NCBI GenBank assembly: GCA_000469685.2
Contig: LS997566.1
Location: 34,585,420-34,649,419, forward strand
Source of the DNA: Haemonchus contortus
Lineage: Eukaryota > Nematoda > Chromadorea > Rhabditida > Trichostrongylidae
Length of the DNA stretch: 64,000 nt
Reading direction: 5' to 3'
The notes below the pieces were generated by a model, which made no database searches, was not told the DNA's origin, and worked only from the letters and a program-made list of their open reading frames with translations. This document shows, piece after piece, positions 43,409-55,631 of this stretch. The position numbers and the translations under genes were made by a program. Position 1 is the first letter of the stretch. The number at the start of each line of letters is the position of its first letter.

Positions 43409-46400
43409 ATCTCTTATGCGGTTCCGATCATATCGGATTAGAGAACGTCGAAAAAAACGCCTAAGGCCCCTTGACCTTTCTTTAAAAGTGAGACCAACTG
43501 AAGAAAAGATGGCCGCTGACGTAAGCAACTTCGTGGGACATGTCCCTTTGTAGAACTCGCCTTATGAAGTGGGCTATTTAGTGCACTGCCAATCTCACTC
43601 CATTAAAAGCTCCAATATCGATTGATTCTACGCGGCAGTTAACCAGGAATGGCGATCAGATTAATCTCAGACAGGTGAGCTGAAACTAGCTGTCGAGCGT
43701 GTAGTGAGTTGAAGGTCGAGAGAAGTATCCTACTTATATAATCGGCTAAGTGTGTCTGTTGGTGTGTTTGTGTGTGTGTGTGTCAGTATGTGTGTGTGTT
43801 TGTCTGACCGAAAATTCATAACTCCTGTCCCACTGGACCTAGGGCATTCAAATTTGAAAGAGAGATAGGGGGCAGGATGGGAACACTGATGGCAGGTGAT
43901 AGGAAGTGACAACTATCGAAAGAAACTGATAAGGAGCCTTAAAAAGTAAAAGCCTCAGGATCCGTAACTACCTTCGTATTAGCGATGAAGCCTTGGCACT
44001 TGGGCAGGTGGTTTAGGATGTGAAGGGACCATTAAAGATTGGTGACAGAGATTGATAACAATTGATAGGGACTGATAAGAAACCATAGAAGGCGAGGGCC
44101 ACTAGATCTGTAACCCACTTTCTGTTAAGAATGAAATCTTGGAATTCTAATAGGTTATGTAAGTTGTAACAGGATCGTAGGTACTCGGTGACGGAATCGA
44201 GAACGGTTGGTGCCAGGTCAGGAGCTGATAAAACTGATGAGGGCTCATGAAAACCCTCGGAAGCGTAGAGCCACTATAATGATGTCATTAATGGTGGAGC
44301 CTTGACAGTTTGGCATGTGTTGTGGAGTGCAGCGGGATCGTAGACGATCGATGATAGGAACTGATAACAGTTGATAACGACTGATAATTCAGTTGATAAC
44401 GACTGATAACAGCCCTTATCAACTGAATTTTACTCCTGTGGTATTTACGATGTATTTATGATTACGACTATAATATAGATTACGACCGCTACCCAGCAAG
44501 GTTTTTAACTCGGTGGGAGATCAAGGTTACTTTATGTTTTGATATCATTTACGTCAAAGCTCATCCGACCGCCAATAGTTTGGGATTCTCAACTAATGAT
44601 GTACCCGTGGAGGAAAGAAGGTGCAGTGATAACGACATCTGATAATGGTGGGCATGTAGTGCACGCAATGGCGTGCGTAGCTCAACTGGTTATATATAGA
44701 GAGCTTCGATCCAATCCGAAAAACTGTTAAAACTTTTTAATGAAATGTTCCAATAAAGCATGCACAGATCTTGCTACATAGTATCTTGGTAAATCTGATT
44801 AAAACTTTTCATTGAGATTCAGGTTCTTCGCATCTATGGGTCAGGAATTGTTGAAGAGCCGTATGCTTATCTTCCCAGGGTAACTTCTCTACGAAGTACT
44901 CGTGGAATGGTAACGGTCAAGTACGGCACGAACATGATTGAAATCGCTATGCAAAACACCGACATCACGGTATGCCATCACTTAATGGAAGGGGAGCGTT
45001 CAGAGCCATATGATTTAACTAGGAGACAAGACGAATTTAAACATCTCATGAATGTGTTAGGCTGCTTTTATAGTCCGCCGTCCGGCGCGCGAGCACGCTG
45101 GAACCGAAAACCCTTCGGCTTTTTTTTTTTGAGTTTCTTTCTTGTTAGGAGTATTAAAACAGATATTGCTTTGTCAGTAGGAACAATTCGCCATGTTCCC
45201 TGTATCCCAATTGTAATGCTGCACTAAGTTGGGAAGTTAAGAGGTTAGAAAGAATAATCCGGTAAATCGAAAGTTACGAAATCGTGCGAATAGAAACAAT
45301 GGCTGCAATAGGCTTTATCGTTTTCATAGAAGAATGTCCAAATCCAGGTATATATCAACTACTGTTGCACGCCATGATTTCTGATTTGCGGCATCTTTTT
45401 GAGCGTTCGCTTGCTAATCTTCCCGAGCTCCCCCTTTCTCCACATGTACTCAGCAATTTTGATAGCACTCTATACCCACAGTCTTGTATGTATATTTGCC
45501 TAGCTGAAAGTTGAGCAGTGAAGAAATCCACTACACTATTCGTACCGTTTATGAGGTAAGACTATAGAATCGAAACTAAGAAACAAGATTCATGAGTAAG
45601 TGGTGAGACATATTTGGACTAGCAAACGTCAAGCAGGTCCCAATGATTTTGTAGCACTAAAGATGGTCAGAGCACCAGAAATTCAAAGATGCTAATCAAG
45701 CTTCATACGCATCTGATTTTGAAAACGTAAAAGAAAGGAGCGAACAAACATGCCAAATGCTCCCATAAGGGCGAGAGTGCCAAGTGCGGGGCACCGCATG
45801 CCATCGATATCGTTGCTTCAGAATCACGCCGTCGCCCGCGTAAAGACCACGGTTATAGGCATTGAAACTCACGAGCGTCTGCTCTTGTCAAATGAACGGT
45901 TTCGTACGACTGCACAGATCAGCTGCATGATCGGCGAGCTTACCTCGCCAACATGAACTGATCCATTCCCTCGAATGGCAAACAGATTTCCTTAATTTTC
46001 GCGATTTGTCATTCCGCTCTCCGTCATCTCATAGCCAGTTCATATAAATTGTCAGTGAAGGCAGATTTCGTAACGGTGCAAATCTATGCCTTCAGAAAAG
46101 CCCCGAGGGGTTCCGTCGGGGAGAAAAACGGCCGCGACTGGTGCAATAAGAGCTCCTCACAAGTATGTATAATCAGACAGTACTAAAAATTGACGTGCTC
46201 AGCGTCCTTACAGCGGTTGTACCATGTCTAACACCATCCAAATTGTAGCACGCTAGTGTGAATCATCCAATTGATACATGCTAGTAAAGGCACAGTTCAC
46301 GTTATTCTGGAAACCTATTCTAAGAGAAAAATGGAAGTCATGGTGTAGAATAGTACAAGGGTGGCGAAAAATGCGCGAAAGTTGTTGGATTTCAAGAAAA

Positions 46401-49400
46401 CCTGCCTTGAAGAAAGTAGCAACGTGGTGTACAAGGTGGGCGTCTGGGTGTCCCTCATTTAAGCGTATTGTTCCTCTCGTCAGGTGAACAGTGCAACAAT
46501 AACAAGGTCGGCATAACACAGCCACTTTGAATGTCTGTGCTGACCAAACCGGTTTTGGAGCCCTTATTGCGCCCTGCCCAGGCCGCTTTTCGGCCGGCAG
46601 CGGCTCATGTCCTATTATTGGAGGCCACTGATTCATTCTAGTGGGAAATCTCAGGAACTTTCTTGACCTCGAGCTGTTCCTTTGATATGCGTAGCTGCTG
46701 AAAGCCTGAAACTTTTTTCGAACACCCTTTCTCTGACCATGAATCCTCGTTGTACTTAGAAAGAGCTAATCCGAATAGGACCAGAGTTTTTGCAAATCCA
46801 CTGATCTCGTTCCTTCCAGCTTCTTATTTGTTTTGCGCCAACACCTTCGCCTTGTAGCCTGTCCCCGTTTGGGATCATCTTTTTGGTTGCTCGCTGGAAT
46901 TCTTACCCTTTTTTGGGTGGTGTGTGTGGTTTGTACAAGCTTTATTAGGCAATACGCAAGAAGCCCTGTATCAGCGGTGCAACGGGTATTTATACCCAGC
47001 CGGTACGGGGTGACACACAATGGGTCAATGGTCAAGGTAGTGAGAAACAGTCTACAGGGTTATCAAGGGTCACTGCAGTGAGAAATAGTGTACAAGGTTA
47101 TTAATGGGTTACACGGTTGGCAAATAGAGTAGAAGGTTATGAAAGGTCAGAGGGTTGCGCAGAGCGAGACATAGCCCAAAGTTAGTTGAAATTAGTAATT
47201 TGAAAAAAAAATTAGTAATTACGTTACGCATGACGTTATTGCATGGAAACTGCCCTTTTATACTAATAGATGCGAGCAACCTAGATTCAATCTCCTTATC
47301 TGCTATAGTTTTCTTTCAGCCTAGCAAACGTGGCCGTGTTGGTAGCTGGATATTTACGCCTTCCCAATCTTTGTACACAGTACCGGTAGTATTCGGTAAG
47401 ACAAAAATCACAAATGGTAAGCCCTATAGAGCAGTGATATCGTCGTTTAAAAATTCGCAGTGACAATATCTCCAGAAAAAGGCCCCGCACCGTATTGTGT
47501 TTCTATTGCATCCCCGTTCTGGGTCAGTTGCCATCAAGAGCAGTACGCCTCCTCAAAAACCGGAGAACGTATCCGCGAAAGTATCGAAGTTCGACAGTTC
47601 AAAGGCAGCGAAACGCCTTACTATGTGGGTCACTTGATACAGAAGAGTTCTATAGTATGAGAGAGAACTCGATTTCTTCTTTTCTCTATCAGGCGATGGT
47701 AGCACTCAATACGACGGCACATCCTCTCTTCAGTGAATACGTCTACCTAGGGAAAGGGGTTATTCGTATTGATCGGAGTTGCTATATTCCTACCGAAAAT
47801 AAGGTACCGTCTGAAATTATGTCTCAGTTCAAGTGAACCGTGATTTACATATTTCAAATTGTATTCAGTGGAGAAATTTCTTCGACGCTGGTGTCACCAC
47901 AAAAACAATGCGTCAATATCGAATTCCACTTCCATGGAGGGGAGGAGTCAGTAATACCAAGTACGCTCAAATTCATTGATAAAAAGCATCTAGTGAAAGA
48001 TCAGAAGTATTTGATCGAGCGCTCAAACCAATCAAAAAGTATAGAATCGTAAATGCTATGGAATCACACCTGTGGAACTTGTTGGGTGTCGGATCTTCTA
48101 CGCGAAAGATTGGCCGCGATCGTTGTACCCGCCACATGTAAGAGCGTGTAGAGTAAGGGTTGATTCCGAATTCCCACTAGGTAATTACCGTAGTCACCGC
48201 GGCACAGTGTGCCTGCAAACGTCCGTGGGAATTGTAATACATACAAAGTCCGTCACCAGGACTCCTTGGCTTTTGACTTTCAACTTTAGCGAAATCGCTT
48301 GATGTTTCAGTATTCCTCGTGCCCCACCGATCACAGATATTCAAACAACTGTCCGAAGTACGGCTAAGGAGCAGAAGGATGAGAAGTACGTATTCACTGA
48401 ATAAAGATATTTCGGTTTGGCGGACTCCCGGTGAGGACCATGACAAGAAGTTGTTCATATGTCTTGCACTGCAAAGGGTATCCGACATGGATAGACGATA
48501 CTAGGCCTTGTCGTAAGAGTCTGGCTCGATAGTGACGATCGAGTCAGTGAACGTTATTTTCAAACTATGGGCCCGTGCTTTACCGAGGAATGTTGTTTCA
48601 CTTTCCGTTGAAGCAAAACTAAGATAAACTTCCTGAACGTCGTAAGTAATCCTACTCTTAGCTGTTGGGAATTACTTGAAGGAACAACAGTGTGGGTGAC
48701 TTCCTAGAGAAAGGTAATGAAATACCCACTCTCATTTTTCCACAAAGCGGATATCATTTGATTTTCACTGTGTTTCACTGTGCCCAAACCTCTTCGTGTG
48801 CCTCTTCTCCTCCAAATAAAGAAAATAATAATTAAAAATAAAAATATTATTTATTAAAGGCACCGTTCACAAAAAAGTTAGGGTACCCTTTTTTGACGGG
48901 AATTGATAGAACTGCTTTAGAATAAAGCGATAACAACGAAAAAAGCGCAAAAAAACGATGAACAAAAAAATTACAAAGGGTCAAAAAAAGAGCTGGAAAG
49001 GGGGGGGGTTGGACGAATTTCACATTGAAAAAACTGCGGTTAGGGAGTGTGGGGGACGGAACTTACGTGCGTCCGAGGATGCGCGCGGCAAGTTGCGCGG
49101 CGAGGTGCGTGGTGATTCGAACGACTCTGTCGCCTAACATTGGGGTCCAAATTTAAAGTAGAGTAGATTAGTAGTATCAGCTGACCCTACTAATCTACGG
49201 TATTTCAAATTTAAGCCCCAATTGTAGACGCCAGAGTCGTTCGAATCACCACGTACTCCGCCGCGCAATTGGCCGCGCGCATTCTCGGACGCACGTATGT
49301 ACCCATACCCAGGGAGTGTTCTAGCGAGAATGCACGAAGGCGACGCAGGGTCCGCAATACAGACAACACACCCAATTTGCCTGACAATCTGACTGGCAGA

Positions 49401-52045
49401 CTCTGGCAATTTGCCAATCAGCGTATCGATTTTTCACCAACATCGCTCCAGTGCGAATGTGGTGAAGGACAATTAGAACAAGTAGTCAGCCTAGCGAGGG
49501 GCGGAGGCCTAACGTCTCCCACTGTTCCTGCCCTTATTGTGCCCTTTCCAGCCGTTTTCCGACCTCATTCTTGCTTAAATGGTATCAGGCGGGGGGGGGG
49601 GGCTTCGAATTCAAACAATGTGCAAATATCCGTCACCATTTTTTCGTGAACAGTGCCTTTAACGTCGTATTATAAGAAGCATTTTGTAGAGAAAGCAAGA
49701 AGACAGAAGAGAAAAGCTTATCAAAGGCTGCGAAGAAAAAGAAAAAAGGGCGAGGTCGACGTCGTCTACCACCGCCAAGGCTAGAACGAACAGGATTTAA
49801 CATCTCATCAGGGGTGAGGAAGAATTCACTTTTACAAGCTTTTTGATTTTATGACGAGTGCAGTTCTCCACGGAATATTCTTCTGAGGGCACCTCCAGGA
49901 TAAATTTGTGGTCATCGAGGCACGTGTGATATAGTCGTTTCAAAAAAACAACCTCGACAGAGAGTAATAAGGGCTCCAAAACCTGCAGAGGTCCAAAAGT
50001 CCAAAGTACACACGCAGGTGCTCGTTTCATGACGGTCTTATAAGTTCTATGCCATCCACAGTAGAGCACTATGCATTTTAAAGATTGTAAGAGATCTCGA
50101 CCCATGGAGCGGAGGCCTTCGTAGTGTGACGCGGTCATCGGTGTCAGTTCGTCTGGGTAATCCTACATTGGCGTCGACGATGAGACCTCAACAAATAGTA
50201 TGCTCATGTGGGAGATACCCATACGGTTGAAGCGCACTACACTCCAAACAGAACTTGAAACACACCTTTTTCTTTTTTTTTTTCTTGTAAGAAAACATTT
50301 TCACGTTAGTACACTTTCCTAGAATAATTGATACTATCGTCTATCTTGCAGTCGCAAAACACAATTTTTGCACCCAAATCTCGCCTTTTTATCCGTTCTG
50401 CGTGGGCCAAGATAAGAAGTTACTTTGTATTATAAGTGATCGACTTGCAACGCATCGGTCTACTACCAGCGCTGACATTAGCTGTTGAGTATCGCGATGG
50501 GACCATCTAAGGCTCTAAAAACAGGGGTGAATTTTTTCAGGGTTGTGTCTTAGCAACATGAAGAGGAATGACTCTCTAAAGAAGAGAAAGTAAAACTCAC
50601 TAGTATGGACTTGTGTTTTGGAGGAGCCAGTGAATGATGGACACCCTTAATTACGTGCTATAATCCTCGGTTTTCTCTCAGCTGCTCTTGCCCTTAATCA
50701 AGGTTGACTTGCCGGATAACAGATCATCCCGCAAGTCTCAAAACACATGATCACTGGCGAATGAATGAAACACTGGAGAGTGCAACAGCAGCCGAAGCCG
50801 AAATCGTAGTTTGATCCTCAGTTTTTACATTTCAGGAACAGGGCTATGACCTAGCGTCCAGGTCGAGGTATGTCAACCATTAGTTTCCGTATAATTCTGA
50901 TAATGAGAAGTAATTTCAAGCACTACCTTCGCCTCGTTATCTCAAAATCCTACTTCCGAGAGCGATCTTAGCCAGGTAATTTCTTGGGTTATATTTTTCA
51001 TGAAGCTCTGCGCGACAACAAAAGAATGCTCTGTCTAGGAAAGTGATAACATCAAACCAAAATTCTGTACTAGCGAGGATCATTAGTATTAGGCACGTGC
51101 GGTAACTGATGAATTAGGAGGTTTTTGTGCTCCCTGTTCTCACATTGAAAACAGTACTCGCGCAGAGTAGGATATGGTAAGAGTAGGGCTTCGTAACGGA
51201 AGCGACTCCAGTCAGACAAAGCTTTCGATTGAATATGACAATCATTTTTTTTTCTTCAGTTGAAAAATCGCGGCTACAGGACAGATCTTCCGGTGAGTTC
51301 TGTGTTTCTTCTTTTTATTATTCAATAATTCTCTACAGAGCAAAAGTTACGATTAAGTGATGAAGCGCTATGCTTATTGATAGGCATCGAATAAGGTGGC
51401 CACCTCCAGACTCCCCTCCCTGACCGAGCCACCTCCACACCGGTGGCCCGACCAAGGAAGGGAGTTTCCTAGTCTTATGTTCGCTACTGGCCTAACCCTA
51501 AACCTTTTTGCATGACAGTGTTATATAGATAAGCTGCGAATTGTCACTGCAGCCACTCATTGTCGGAAGAATAGCTTCTTCCATTTTTAGAATCCCATGG
51601 AAAACGCTTTTCTGCCTCCAAAAAGTAGAATGAAAGAAAGCAAAACATTGTGAGTGCTCTGTTGGCTGATTCCGCTTTCCTGTGATTGTTTTATTCAAGT
51701 GATTATTGAAACTAGGATCTAAATTCATCTTACCGCGGGCTTGGTGGTGTAAGGCAGGGACGAAGAGATTTCAGTGCTCATAAACGCCAAATATAACAGG
51801 TCATTTTAGAGCCGGAAGTGGTGTCCTGGCATCACCCACAGAGGCATCACCTCAGCCAAGGCGTCACCATGAAGAAGTGAGTCTATTCAAATGGCATTTC
51901 ACAGAGACTTCAAAAATGCAAAATATTCGCAGTTGATTGCCAGCAGTCAGGTGATCTGCTTTACAAGTGACCATTTGAATAAGTGGAATGTTATAGATAT
52001 ATGCCCATAAGGAAAGCGAGTTGGATAGGGACAAAATTGCGATGA
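43409..52045 (+). CDS. Uncharacterised 15-exon gene with basic/proline-rich tail
   Basis: Segments: 43409-43520, 44823-44969, about 47205-47459, 47528-47654, 47693-47803, 47869-47946, 48045-48137, 48181-48233, 48311-48385, 49690-49813, 50836-50867, 50921-50975, 51260-51292, 51800-51876, 51997-52045. From 47205 onward every junction keeps phase and no stop occurs before TGA at 52043, strong evidence for a real gene. Marked sequence: SLMRFRSYRIRERRKKRLRP in the first, RIYGSGIVEEPYAYLP, RGRVGSWIFTPSQSLYTVP, CYGITPVELVGCRIFYAKDW, CACKRPWEF, then KKKKKGRGRRRLPPPRL. The last three exons are also open in another frame (ending KSDILPSPRKSDRLPSSRK), so the C terminus is uncertain. The 5' end and the junction 44969 to 47205 are unresolved. 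Introns hold a Helitron and a MITE. No domain recognised; no catalytic motif seen. Confidence 0.55.
43728..44689 (+). mobile_element. Non-autonomous Helitron, 962 bp
   Basis: Inserted between A43727 and T44690. The 5' end is TCCTACTTATATAATCGGC. The 3' end has hairpin GCACGC-AATG-GCGTGC (44661-44676), then GTAGCTCAACTGG. No ORF. The interior consists of irregular GATAAC/GATAGG-rich repeats. The 3' core matches the autonomous element at 1370-14743, so mobilisation by that RepHel is plausible. It lies in an intron of the plus-strand gene. An inverted relative is 60120-61153. Confidence 0.85.
44970..47204. other. Long unresolved intron or intergenic stretch
   Basis: No exon could be supported. 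A one-sided TTAA-MITE-type end (AAAGGCACAGTTCACGTTAT) is at 46276. A short acceptor/donor-bounded frame near 45290-45346 (NNGCNRLYRFHRRMSKSR) is possible but its phase does not fit. Otherwise nothing seen. Confidence 0.4.
48858..49658. mobile_element. TTAA MITE, 801 bp, with internal foldback
   Basis: TTAA at 48854-48857 and 49659-49662; ends AGGCACCGTTCAC and GTGAACAGTGCCT. Inside, about 49067-49180 and 49190-49295 are inverted copies (GATTCGAACGACTCTG versus CAGAGTCGTTCGAATC). Sits in an intron of the 43409-52045 gene. Confidence 0.8.
49814..50835. other. Intron sequence without further features
   Basis: Between two phase-matched exons. No repeat or coding feature recognised. A minus-strand 113-codon open frame (50138-49797) has no supporting domain or splice evidence. 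Confidence 0.4.
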
Positions 52046-55000
52046 GGAAATCAGATATACTTCCAAGTCCAAGAAAGTCAGATAGACTTCCAAGTTCAAG
52101 AAAGAAGGTGAAGGAGCCACCAATGCTGAGAGCCATAAGTTGGTTTTGTTTTTCCTTCTTTTGTGTTTTTTGTCTTTTTCTTCTTCCTAGTGTGATCCCT
52201 CTTAGTCACAGGGTCCGTTCTTTTGTTTGCTGTCGCCACTCCCTCAGATCTGTAGCATCTTCTCCGCCTTACCTTCGCTCTGAGGGAGACTATCATAATC
52301 CATAATTTCTTAATTCCCTCCATTTTTTCTTTGCATCTCTTCGTGGTCGCTTCTCTTGCCTTGAACTTCGAAATCATCGCTTCTCCAACCAGTCGGTCTC
52401 CCTTCTTCGTGGCACAATCCCATACTATCGCAGGTGTTGTACTCGCATCTTTATCTGAATAGGAGGCGTTGCATGACTGCTGCTGCAATTGACGTGGTTG
52501 AACCACTTTTAGTTTTAAGCCCATCTTAACATCCTCCTTTCTTCGGAGTGATGTTTCCCTTCAGAATCATGCCTACTGACTAAGTTTGTTACCGTTGAAC
52601 ATCGTGAACCTCACCACAGCTCTGTTAACCTTTCCTGTGAGCATCATTGAACAGCCTCTTTCCCACTGCACTCCCGATCCAAAGAACTGGTAAATGTGGG
52701 AAGAACCTCAGCAAAGTGACCGATATAAAGTTTACGAAGCTTTTCAGAAGATTGCAACACCTCATTTAATAGAGGATATCCCCTACATTTTCCTCAGCGG
52801 AAGCACTATCGAAAAACTCATTTGGATGTCTTGATTACAGCGAATTTCACGGTTATTCGGGATCATCACTTGGGTTGGATTTCTTGTTGTAGAGGGGGGA
52901 TGGTGGCTCTGGCCCTAATCCTCCAAAAATATTACCACTATTTCATTTAAGGCACCGTTTACGATGAATTCAGGGTACCCTTTTTTGACGGGAATTGATA
53001 GAGCTACTCTAGAATAAAGCGATAACAACGAAAAAAGCGCAAAAAACGGTGAACAAAAAGAAATATAAAGGGTCAAAAAAGAGCTGGAAAGGGGGATTGG
53101 ACGAGTTTCCATTGGAAGAACGGCGGTTAAGGGAGTGTTCGGGCGAGTGCACGAAGGCGACGCAATGTCTGCAATAGCAATCAACACACTCAGACAACTG
53201 ATTTAGACTAGAGTCTTGAACCTGCTCCAATGCGAAAGTGGTGAACGGCAATTAGATTCCGTAGTCAGCCTACGAGGGGCGGAGGGCGACCGTGGCCCAC
53301 TCTCCGGCCTCTTGTTGTGCCCTATCCAGACCGTTTTCCGACCTCATTCCTGCACAAATGGTATCGGAGGGGGCGTCGAATTCAAACCATGTGCAAATCT
53401 CCAAAACCATTTTTTCGTGAACCGTGCCTTTAAATGAACATATACTTGTTCCCCACACTAACAAAAATCGAGCTCAGTCTGTTTTCTTATGCAACGGAAG
53501 CCAGAAATGTGGAGGAATTTCCCATATCTTGTGGTTTCGTAGGGCAATTTTTACAAATTGGAACGGCATAAGAAGTGAATTGAGCATAAGTCCAGCAATG
53601 ACAACAAGAAAGACAATAAGTTCAAATCAAATCCTGTTTCTGTACGACTTTGTGACCATAGATTTCAACTCATAGCTCGATAGAAGATGAAGGATAACGT
53701 CTTTAGTTGATCAATCCTACTTTAAGATGCGCCCTCGCATTTGCCTTCCATTCAGAATCGTAGTAGCGTATGGAACGTGGGTGTTGTCTATACTATAACT
53801 TGGGGTAAAAGTCACTGTTTCGATCCTCTCAGACGAATGTGGTTTCAATTAACAAACCCCGAAGGAATGAAAGGAACGGTTTGCCTAGGGGATGCCAAAC
53901 CGGAATTCAAACCCATAACCAGGCGTATACGATAGCCGCCATAGGCGAGTACACCACCTCCGAAAATGTGATAATGATCCTTCGGCGTGCTTCGTCGAGA
54001 GTAGTCGAACGTTGTTGGGATGTTTACGCTGTTTTTTAACATTACCAGATTCTGGGTGTAGCTTCAACATAGAATGAATCGCTGAGTAGGAGTACCATTC
54101 AGGCGTGGCCCGTTCTCAACCTTGAATTCACTGGACAAAACCAACGATTTTTTTTCGAATTTGTTATCAAATTCTCTTCAGATAAAAGTGACCCTAACCC
54201 AGCAACGGAAAAGCGAGAAAGTTCCGGAAAAGGTTGTTTATGAGTGATTTCGGTGTCATTTCTTTCCATTTACCTTAGCAAAATTGTTTCCGTACCAATC
54301 TGTTTAAGATGTTGTAAGAAGCTACTTTGATTATCGAAGTAATGAAGATGGAATCGACGACACAGGTTAGTCTCCAAGCACAAATGTAGATTTGATGAAA
54401 GTGATAAACTTAAAATATATCGATAGTTACACTGGGAATTTCTTCTTTACCCAAATTTTGATGCTATTGTCTACCACGGATATCATTATGAAAAAGCCTT
54501 CAAAAAAAAGGTAGAATAGAGTGATTTACGTTCCTTAACTCCTTGATGACAGCGTGGCCGCCGGCGGGCCACACCAGATCGTGCTCTTGTAGAATTTATA
54601 TTACTTAACAAGTAATCTTATAATTTTTTCATGGTTTCAAGTATCAGGCGAGCTCGCAGCCTTCTAGAGAATCTTGAGGCATTGTGGTTCAAGAATCATT
54701 CATTTTTACCTACAGTCATAAGAGAAATTAAAAGTTAGGACAGTATAGAAGGTGGTCGCCAATGGGTTAAAAACATGCGATCATGTTGATAGCTCCTGAA
54801 AAAAAACCAGTTTTCAAGGGTAAGGGTTTATGGGGTTCACCAGATTTGGCCAACATGCCATCATTAGCGTTGCTTCAGTAGGTAGCATCCACCATTTGCC
54901 ACGCGGGCCTCTTGCAGCCCTGATTCTCACGCCGCTGCCTATAAATTGTACGTCCTCTGCAGTACACTGGGGAATAGCGCTGCGTCCCTCTGAGCGCGTC

Positions 55001-55631
55001 CGAGCTTCCCATTGGGAAGCTCAACCTGCGAATGGAACTGTAGTCCAACAGCGCGATCGGCAAGGCGAAAGACGACGGTAAGCTCCAGCGGCGGCGACAA
55101 GACGTACGGTGCAATACGATCTTTGACAAATGCCGTGGGTCAGAGTCCTTGGCGAAGCAAGGCCATGTGGTGTCCGTTCGTTCCTTGCCACTTATGGTGC
55201 GTGTAGCCCCAACGGCACCCTTCCCACGCCCGCGTCAGTCCCCCGCCATTGTCCTTTCGAAGCCTGCTGAAACGCACTGCAGGCAGCACTTGCGATAATT
55301 GCCTTAATCCAACACTTCACGAACTGAGCATTCTGCACAGCTCCATCTCTCCAGAAAAAAATTAGGGACTTGCCTGGAGCACTTTTTCGTAAAATAGATA
55401 AATCTCGGGCATCACCCTAGAGAAAACAGGTGTATCTTGAAACGGCATCATAAGCTTTCTTTGTATCCAATTTCCAATTTAACGATTTCTGGTCCCGCCG
55501 GAGCTTCTGATTACTGTAGAATCGGTTTCTTCCTATATATTCTGTACATTCGGCGAAAAGTTTAGGACAATAAAATTTGCAAGAAATATCCATGCGTCTG
55601 GATAATAGTGTATTCCTACAGGCTATTTCAG
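52046..55631. other. Spacer with MITE and low-support open frames
   Basis: A minus-strand 142-codon frame (52524-52096), very Lys/Arg-rich, is antisense to the last exon region and unsupported. A TTAA MITE is at 52951-53429. Block 53740-53935 and block 54830-55200 look like old repeats; the latter resembles about 45750-45830 (both hold ATCGTTGCTTCAG-like sequence). A possible start exon, ATG 54348 to a GTTAGT donor, is too short to judge. Confidence 0.4.
52951..53429. mobile_element. TTAA MITE, 479 bp
   Basis: TTAA (52947-52950), then GGCACCGTTTACG at the left; GTGAACCGTGCCT, then TTAA (53430-53433), at the right. The left interior (GGGTACCCTTTTTTGACGGG) is nearly the same as in 48858-49658, so it belongs to the same subfamily but lacks the central foldback block. 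Confidence 0.8.

Noticed and set aside
48181..48233. Trypsin-like histidine motif (VVTAAQCAC resembling TAAHC)
   Set aside because: The His is Gln, and no CGGSL, Asp or GDSGG motif follows in the same gene; resemblance is by chance.
52096..52524. 142-aa Lys/Arg-rich minus-strand ORF
   Set aside because: Antisense to pyrimidine-rich sequence, which produces Lys/Arg codons on the other strand; no other support.
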